DNA of 38,937 bases from Clostridiales bacterium (lineage in GTDB: Bacteria; Bacillota; Clostridia; Lachnospirales; Lachnospiraceae). Below the pieces are notes generated by a model, which saw nothing but the letters and a program-made list of their open reading frames with translations, did no database searches and was not told the origin of the DNA. The position numbers and the translations under genes are program-made. The stretch is taken from assembly GCA_022770525.1 (NCBI GenBank), contig JALEHN010000117.1, positions 1 through 38,937 on the forward strand. Reading direction: 5' to 3'. Of this stretch, positions 33,257 to 38,937 are shown piece by piece. How positions within the stretch are numbered: the stretch's first letter is position 1; each line of letters starts with the position of its first letter.

Positions 33257-33357
33257 AAAGCCGATTTGTTCCGGAAGACAGTCAGATGTATGTTCTATAA
33301 TGAGCAGCAGATGTCTGGCACGATTTGTTTTCCGGAATGAATCGGCTTTCTCTTTGT
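33257..33357 (+). terminator. Large stem-loop terminator of the ABC operon
   Basis: AAAGCCGAT (33257-33265) pairs with ATCGGCTTT (33341-33349), and TTCCGGAA (33269-33276) with TTCCGGAA (33330-33337), separated by a symmetric 3x3 internal loop, followed by CTCTTTGTT. About 93 bases long, with the same two-tier design as the terminator at 27975-28071. Confidence 0.7.
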
Positions 33358-33398
33358 TCTATCCGATTTGAATGGTCAACACATTTTTGGAGGTTAAC

Positions 33399-35414
33399 AT
33401 GAAATTTATTTATGGAAAAAACAGCTGGAAAGATATAAGACAGGGGGAGAAAACATGTTATCTTCTTGGAAATGGCCTGGGCGGTTTTTCATCCCTGACA
33501 GTGACCGGCGCAAATGCAAGAAACGACCATGCGCTTTTGATGGCGGCGGTGAAATCACCGGTGGAGAGATACCATATGGTCACCAATATCCATGCGGCAG
33601 TTGCTTTGGAATCAGGCGGCGGTGACGGTGTAACCAATGAAAATAACAGTCAGAGTTCCCTTATTCGTCTGGAGAGTCAGCGCTACGTCTGCCGGACAAA
33701 AAATCAGAAAGGGTACCGGTATCTTGAAAGCTTTTCTTATGAATATTTGCCCAGGTGGCAGTATAAAGTAAAAAACGTGGAAATGATTCAAACAGTGGCT
33801 ATGAAACACGGTGAGAATACGGTGATCGTTGATTATGAAATCAATGCATCCGGTCATGGCTGTCTCATATTGACACCGTGGTTTCAGTTTGTTCCAAAAG
33901 GAAAAAAGCTTAAGGAATCGCAGACTTTCATATTAGATGATGAAAAGGTTGAATCCAATCATCTGAAGCTGTATTATAAAACTAATGGTATTGTCAGACG
34001 CCGCGAAACCGTTTATTGTGATGATCTGTACTATGATCTGGACGCGGCAGACGGCCGTGAAGCCTTAGGATGTGCGGCATCTAATCATCAGATTGAATGT
34101 CATTTTAAATGCGGAACGCAGCATTTTTATGTTGTGTACAGTACAAAAAGACTGCCGGAAATTGATGAAAACTGGTGCAGTCAGGAAATAACAGCAGAAA
34201 TAAACAGACAGAAAAAACTTGTTAAGACATCAGGATTAATTTCTCCGGAAGCACAGGTGCTTGTAAGAAGTGCCAATCAGTATCTCACCCGAAGAGATTC
34301 CACAAACAGTATGACGATGATTGCGGGATATCCGTTTTTTGGTGACTGGGGCAGAGATACGATGATTGCCATGGCAGGGTGTACGATTACTGCAAAGCAG
34401 TTTGATAGCGCGAAAAGCATTTTGCGCACATTTATGGCTTATTGTAAACGCGGCATGATGCCGAATATGTTTCCTGAAGATGGTGACGCGCCGATTTACA
34501 ATACCGTGGATGCGGCACTTTTATTTATTGAAATTGTTTATTTGTATGAACAGGCATGTGGTGACAGCGATTTCTTAGCAGAAGCATGGCCGGTGATGCA
34601 AAGCATCATTGAATGGTACAGTAAAGGAACGGACTATCATATTTTCATGGACAGTGACGGACTTGTTTCGGCCGGGGAAGGACTTGAACAGCTGACCTGG
34701 ATGGATGTCCGCGCAGGGAATATTTTACCGACACCAAGGCATGGAAAACCTGTGGAAATTAATGCTTATTGGTACAATGCCCTTAAGATTATGGAATGTT
34801 TTGCAGGCAGGCTGCATGATGAAAAATCAAAAGCTTTGTACGGCGCAATGGCTCAAAAAACAAAAAAGAGTTTCCTTTGCAAGTTCTGGGATGAAAAGGC
34901 AGGATATTTAAAAGATGTGATTTCGGGAACAGATGCTGATACGCAGATCCGCTGCAATCAGGTATGGGCACTGACCATGTCGTTTACGATGCCGGATCAG
35001 GCGATGGCAAAACGCATTCTGGATACGGTCTATGAACATTTGTATACGCCGTGGGGACTTAGGTCCCTAAGCCCGTGTGATAAAGATTATCACGGTACTT
35101 ACGGCGGCGCGCAGTTTAACAGAGATATGGCTTATCATCAGGGAACTGTATGGGCATTTCCGCTTGGCGGTTATTATATGGCGAGACTTCGCTGGGCTGA
35201 TGATGAGAAGAAAGAGGCAGCCCGTGTCAGAAGACAGCTGGAGGCGATGATTCCGTGTCTTTATGAGGGATGTGTGGGCCATATTGCAGAGATTTACGAT
35301 GGTGACTGCCCGTCAGTGTCTAAAGGTTGTTTTGCACAGGCGTGGAGTGTCGGAGAAATTCTGAGAGTTTATGAAAAACTGGAACAGATTGAAAGGAGCG
35401 GCACTGATGATTAA
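33399..35414 (+). CDS. Amylo-alpha-1,6-glucosidase / glycogen-debranching enzyme (GH133-like)
   Basis: A 671-residue cytoplasmic enzyme of the archaeal/bacterial glycogen-debranching family that removes alpha-1,6-linked glucose branches. The N-terminal domain starts with YLLGNGLGGFSSLTVTGANARNDHALL, and the C-terminal (alpha/alpha)6 barrel has AGYPFFGDWGRDTMIAMAG, GLEQLTWMDVRAG and the terminal GCFAQAWSVGEILRVY, all family hallmarks. The ATG at 33399 has GGAGG at 33389-33393; the frame extends 9 codons further up without a ribosome site. Its end overlaps the pullulanase start by eight bases, so the two debranching enzymes are translationally coupled. Confidence 0.92.
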   Translation: MKFIYGKNSWKDIRQGEKTCYLLGNGLGGFSSLTVTGANARNDHALLMAAVKSPVERYHMVTNIHAAVALESGGGDGVTNENNSQSSLIRLESQRYVCRTKNQKGYRYLESFSYEYLPRWQYKVKNVEMIQTVAMKHGENTVIVDYEINASGHGCLILTPWFQFVPKGKKLKESQTFILDDEKVESNHLKLYYKTNGIVRRRETVYCDDLYYDLDAADGREALGCAASNHQIECHFKCGTQHFYVVYSTKRLPEIDENWCSQEITAEINRQKKLVKTSGLISPEAQVLVRSANQYLTRRDSTNSMTMIAGYPFFGDWGRDTMIAMAGCTITAKQFDSAKSILRTFMAYCKRGMMPNMFPEDGDAPIYNTVDAALLFIEIVYLYEQACGDSDFLAEAWPVMQSIIEWYSKGTDYHIFMDSDGLVSAGEGLEQLTWMDVRAGNILPTPRHGKPVEINAYWYNALKIMECFAGRLHDEKSKALYGAMAQKTKKSFLCKFWDEKAGYLKDVISGTDADTQIRCNQVWALTMSFTMPDQAMAKRILDTVYEHLYTPWGLRSLSPCDKDYHGTYGGAQFNRDMAYHQGTVWAFPLGGYYMARLRWADDEKKEAARVRRQLEAMIPCLYEGCVGHIAEIYDGDCPSVSKGCFAQAWSVGEILRVYEKLEQIERSGTDD

Positions 35415-37416
35415 CTATACGAAAGAAAAATGGCTTGAAATGAAGCAAATGTTTAGTTCGGATGCTTTTTTGCAGGCATATGATTATGATGGCAGAGACC
35501 TTGGCGCGGTGTACGCAAAAAGTCAGACAGTTTTTAAAGTATGGGCGCCGACAGCTTCAGGGGTACGCTTAAATCTTTATAAATACGGAAGTGAAGCGGA
35601 GGCTTTAAACAAACATGAAGCTGATGTGCCGGAATGCTATGAAATGATGAAAGGTGCGCGCGGTACATGGTCAGTATCTGTTCATAAAAATCTGGAAGGC
35701 GTGTACTATACTTATACAGTGACAATTGACGGACAGTCCTGTGAGACCGGTGACCCGTATGCAAAAGCCTGCGGTGTTAACGGATGCCGGAGTATGGTCG
35801 CGGATATGGAAGAAACGGCGCCGGAAGGCTGGGAAGATGACAGACATCCAGCGGATATTGAAAAAAATCCGGTCATTTATGAATTGCATATCAAAGATTT
35901 TTCAAATGATGAAAACAGCGGTGTCCGCAGTGAATGGCGAGGAAAGTATCTGGCATTTACAGAAACCGGTACGACTTTTAACGGTGAAGGACAGTTTTTA
36001 ACAGGCCTTGATTATCTGAAAAGTCTTGGTGTGACCTATATTCATTTGCTTCCGTCCTGCGATTACGGTTCCATTGATGAGTCCTGTGATGACAAAGAAC
36101 GGTATAATTGGGGATATGACCCGATGAATTATAATGTACCGGAAGGCTCTTATGCAACGGATGCTTTTGACGGCCATGTGCGTATCCGGGAGTTTCGGGC
36201 GATGGTTGCGGCCATACACAGGGCAGGCCTTGGTGTCATTATGGATGTGGTCTACAACCATACCTACCATATGGATACGTGCCTGAATAAAATGGTGCCG
36301 GGCTATTATTACAGAATGTATGAAGACGGCACATGGGCAAACGGCTCTGCCTGCGGCAATGATACAGCCAGTGAGCGTAAGATGTTTGGCCGCTATATGG
36401 CGGATTCTGTTTGTCACTGGGCAAAAGAATATCATATTGACGGCTTCAGATTTGATTTGATGGGATTACACGATGTGGCGGCAATGAATGAAATACGATG
36501 CCGTCTCAATGAACTGGAAAATGGTGAACAGATTCTTATGTACGGTGAACCGTGGTCAGCGTCGCAGACAGCATGGGAAAACGATGCTGTGCCTGCGGTG
36601 ACATCAAATGTTCATAGACTTGATGAGCACATTGCCATATTTTCCGACAGAACGCGGGATGCTGTGAAAGGCAGCGTGTTCATTGAGAAGGAAACAGGAT
36701 ATGTCAACAGTAACGATACGGATGCCATCAAACATAAAAAAGATATCAAATCCGCGGTCTGTGCCTGGACGGGACAGGGGCGCGATCCGGGACGCATGGA
36801 ACCTGTATCACCTTTTCAAGTGATCTCCTATGTGTCGGCCCATGATGATCTGACTTTATGGGATAAATTGATGATTTCCGTTAAAGATGTGCCGGAGTAC
36901 GGTAAGAAGGACGAGGAAATCCTGCAGCTTAATAAAATGGCAGCGGGTATTATATTTACATGTCTCGGTACACCGTTTTTTATGGCAGGGGAGGAATTCG
37001 GACGGACAAAATCCGGATGCAGCAACAGCTATAACAAATCACCGAAGCTTAACCAGTTAGACTGGCAGCGGGCGAAAGATTACAGTGATCTGACAGATTA
37101 TTATCGCTTTATGATCAGGCTTCGCAGCAGGCTTCCGGTGTTATGGCGAAAGGATTCAAAAGCCTCCGAAAAGATATTTTTTATGGATAATCAGGATGCG
37201 GTCATCGGTTTTTATATGGAAGACCTTAAGACATACTGGAATGAGGCTGTTGTTTTTTATAATCCTTACGGACAGAACCGCAGGGTTTTACTGCCGGAAG
37301 GTTTATGGAAACTGATTTCGGACGGTGTCGATATTCATGAAGACGGCGGAGCGTTTGACGTGAAGGGTGAAATGATGCTTAAACCGAAATCTGTGACAAT
37401 ATTAGGCAGAAGATAA
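35407..37416 (+). CDS. pulA: Type I pullulanase
   Basis: A 669-residue GH13 alpha-1,6-debranching enzyme. The type I signature YNWGYDP is at residues 233-239, and the four GH13 regions are present: DVVYNH (from 280), GFRFDLMG with nucleophile Asp350, YGEPW with acid/base Glu381, and SAHDD (His479-Asp480). A CBM48-like N-terminal domain (about 20-125, FKVWAPTASGVRLNLY) precedes the barrel. No signal peptide or surface anchor is present, so it acts inside the cell on imported branched oligosaccharides or glycogen. The ATG at 35407 has AGGAG at 35395-35399 inside the upstream gene. malQ follows 13 bases later. Confidence 0.95.
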   Translation: MINYTKEKWLEMKQMFSSDAFLQAYDYDGRDLGAVYAKSQTVFKVWAPTASGVRLNLYKYGSEAEALNKHEADVPECYEMMKGARGTWSVSVHKNLEGVYYTYTVTIDGQSCETGDPYAKACGVNGCRSMVADMEETAPEGWEDDRHPADIEKNPVIYELHIKDFSNDENSGVRSEWRGKYLAFTETGTTFNGEGQFLTGLDYLKSLGVTYIHLLPSCDYGSIDESCDDKERYNWGYDPMNYNVPEGSYATDAFDGHVRIREFRAMVAAIHRAGLGVIMDVVYNHTYHMDTCLNKMVPGYYYRMYEDGTWANGSACGNDTASERKMFGRYMADSVCHWAKEYHIDGFRFDLMGLHDVAAMNEIRCRLNELENGEQILMYGEPWSASQTAWENDAVPAVTSNVHRLDEHIAIFSDRTRDAVKGSVFIEKETGYVNSNDTDAIKHKKDIKSAVCAWTGQGRDPGRMEPVSPFQVISYVSAHDDLTLWDKLMISVKDVPEYGKKDEEILQLNKMAAGIIFTCLGTPFFMAGEEFGRTKSGCSNSYNKSPKLNQLDWQRAKDYSDLTDYYRFMIRLRSRLPVLWRKDSKASEKIFFMDNQDAVIGFYMEDLKTYWNEAVVFYNPYGQNRRVLLPEGLWKLISDGVDIHEDGGAFDVKGEMMLKPKSVTILGRR

Positions 37417-37429
37417 AAGGAGAAGAAAT

Positions 37430-38932
37430 ATGAGAAATCAAAGAGCGGGCGGAATACTATTACCGATCAGCAGTCTGCCGTCAAAATACGGTATTGGCTG
37501 CTTTTCAAAAAGTGCATATGAATTTGTTGATCAGTTAAAGGAGGCCGGACAAAAATACTGGCAGATTTTGCCTCTTGGACCGACAAGCTATGGCGATTCG
37601 CCATACCAGTCATTTTCAACATTTGCGGGAAATCCTTATTTTATAAGTCTTGAGGACCTGATTGAAGAAGGGGTACTTGATAAGGAAGAGTGTGATCGTG
37701 TTGATTTCGGAAGTAATCCTTCCATGGTTGATTACGGGAAAATATATGAGGGACGGTTTGGACTCTTAAGAAAAGCATATGAACGAAGTGAAATTTATAA
37801 AAACAGAGATTTTTTGGATTTTTGCCGGTCAGAAGGCTGGTGGCTTGATGATTATGCATTATTTATGGCAGTCAAAGACCGGTTCGGCGGGAAGAGCTGG
37901 ATCGAGTGGGCCGAGGATATCCGTCTGAGATGGGGATATTCTCTGGATTATTATAGAAGGGAACTGTATTATGATATAGAGTTTTACAAATACCTTCAAT
38001 TTAAGTTCAGACAGCAGTGGCTGAAGCTTAAAAAATATGCCAATGATCAGGGGATTGAAATTATTGGTGACATTCCGATTTATGTAGCCCTTGACAGTGC
38101 GGATACATGGGCATCACCATGGCTGTTCCAGCTGGATGATAAAAATGTGCCTCTGGCAGTGGCAGGATGCCCGCCGGATGCATTTTCTGAAACAGGTCAG
38201 CTTTGGGGCAATCCCCTTTATCGCTGGGATTATCACAGATCACACGGTTATGACTGGTGGGTAAAGCGAATCGCACATTGTTTTAAGCTTTATGATGTTG
38301 TAAGAATTGACCATTTCAGAGGCTTTGATGAATATTATTCGATACCGTTTGGTGATCTGACGGCGGAAAACGGGCATTGGGAAAAAGGTCCGGGTATGGA
38401 GCTGTTTAATACCGTCAGATGGCATCTGGGAGATAAAAAAATTATTGCGGAAGATCTGGGGCTTATGACAGATTCTGTGCGTCAGCTTGTCAAAGACAGC
38501 GGATATCCGAATATGAAAGTTCTTGAATTTGCATTTGACAGTGAGGATGAGGACAGTTCAAGTGATTATCTGCCGCATAATTATGATAAGAACTGTGTTG
38601 TTTATACAGGAACCCATGACAATGAGACATTATATTCATGGTTTCAGAATATCCTGCCAGAGGAGCAGCTGATGGTTCGGGATTATGTCGGTGACAGAAC
38701 ATCTGATGACCGGACAATCTGCAAAAAAATCGTCCGTATGGCAGTGGCAAGTACGGCAAATATCTGTATCATACCGATTCAGGACTATCTTGGGGTTGAC
38801 AACCATGCCCGAATAAATACACCGTCAACCCTTGGCATCAACTGGCAGTGGCGGCTCACAGAAGGTGAGATCACCGAAGCGCTTTTAAAAGAAATCAAAG
38901 AAATATCAATGATTTACGGAAGAAGCCGGTAG
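37430..38932 (+). CDS. malQ: 4-alpha-glucanotransferase (amylomaltase)
   Basis: A complete 500-residue GH77 enzyme that transfers maltosyl and longer glucan units and releases glucose. Motifs: GGILLPISSLPSKYGIG at the N-terminus, the nucleophile Asp294 in RIDHFRGF, acid/base Glu341 in IIAEDLG and Asp397 in GTHDNET. AAAGGAGAAG precedes the ATG. It is the third gene of the debranching operon; together with the GH31 alpha-glucosidase these enzymes would turn imported maltodextrins into glucose and longer chains. The stop codon is five bases before the end of the window, so any gene downstream is not visible. Confidence 0.96.
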   Translation: MRNQRAGGILLPISSLPSKYGIGCFSKSAYEFVDQLKEAGQKYWQILPLGPTSYGDSPYQSFSTFAGNPYFISLEDLIEEGVLDKEECDRVDFGSNPSMVDYGKIYEGRFGLLRKAYERSEIYKNRDFLDFCRSEGWWLDDYALFMAVKDRFGGKSWIEWAEDIRLRWGYSLDYYRRELYYDIEFYKYLQFKFRQQWLKLKKYANDQGIEIIGDIPIYVALDSADTWASPWLFQLDDKNVPLAVAGCPPDAFSETGQLWGNPLYRWDYHRSHGYDWWVKRIAHCFKLYDVVRIDHFRGFDEYYSIPFGDLTAENGHWEKGPGMELFNTVRWHLGDKKIIAEDLGLMTDSVRQLVKDSGYPNMKVLEFAFDSEDEDSSSDYLPHNYDKNCVVYTGTHDNETLYSWFQNILPEEQLMVRDYVGDRTSDDRTICKKIVRMAVASTANICIIPIQDYLGVDNHARINTPSTLGINWQWRLTEGEITEALLKEIKEISMIYGRSR

Positions 38933-38937
38933 GCTCC

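Overview
The window looks like a chromosomal segment from an endospore-forming, Gram-positive anaerobe of the Clostridia, most likely Lachnospiraceae-like. The reasons are complete spoIIA and spoVA sporulation genes, strong AGGAGG-type ribosome sites, sigma-A promoters of the TTGACA-N17-TATAAT type, moderate GC, and a starch/maltodextrin locus. The genus cannot be fixed from sequence alone. No rRNA, tRNA, CRISPR array, transposase or phage gene was seen.

Layout. (1) 1-4870: housekeeping genes pheS (5' end cut by the window), pheT, queA and a SEC-C motif protein. (2) 4907-7813: a CorC/HlyC-type membrane protein on the minus strand, divergent from folC, with back-to-back promoters. (3) 7852-18068: the sporulation block. 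spoIIAA-spoIIAB-sigF is followed by spoVAA-AB-AC, as in Bacillus subtilis. The rest of spoVA is then broken up: an NhaC-family transporter lies between spoVAC and spoVAD, and an Xaa-Pro aminopeptidase plus an aminotransferase lie between spoVAD and spoVAE. (4) 18091-20434: citrate synthase and a YigZ/IMPACT protein on the minus strand. (5) 20648-24974: a class A penicillin-binding protein, a sugar O-acetyltransferase and a LysO lysine exporter split into two overlapping genes. (6) 25147-38932: an alpha-glucan utilisation region: GH31 alpha-glucosidase, HAD hydrolase, LacI-type regulator, maltodextrin-type ABC importer (binding lipoprotein and two permeases, no ATPase), glycogen-debranching enzyme, pullulanase and 4-alpha-glucanotransferase.

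Most notable observation. The 629-base gap between spoVAC and the NhaC gene holds what reads as a complete lysine riboswitch (L-box aptamer with five helices) on the MINUS strand. It has its own sigma-A promoter and an intrinsic terminator, and no gene follows it. It points back into the 3' end of spoVAC, so it could make a lysine-controlled antisense or trans-acting RNA next to the operon that imports dipicolinate, itself a branch product of lysine synthesis. One strand of helix P1 is also one strand of the terminator, which suggests an ON switch rather than the usual OFF switch. Nearby genes share the lysine theme by family: NhaC-type carriers include the predicted lysine importer LysW, the aminotransferase resembles LL-diaminopimelate aminotransferase, and LysO exports lysine.

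The sugar region reads as one pathway. LacI represses the importer through palindromic TTTAACGTTA sites. Maltodextrins enter through the ABC system and are processed by debranching enzymes, MalQ and the GH31 enzyme, all without signal peptides and so probably cytoplasmic.
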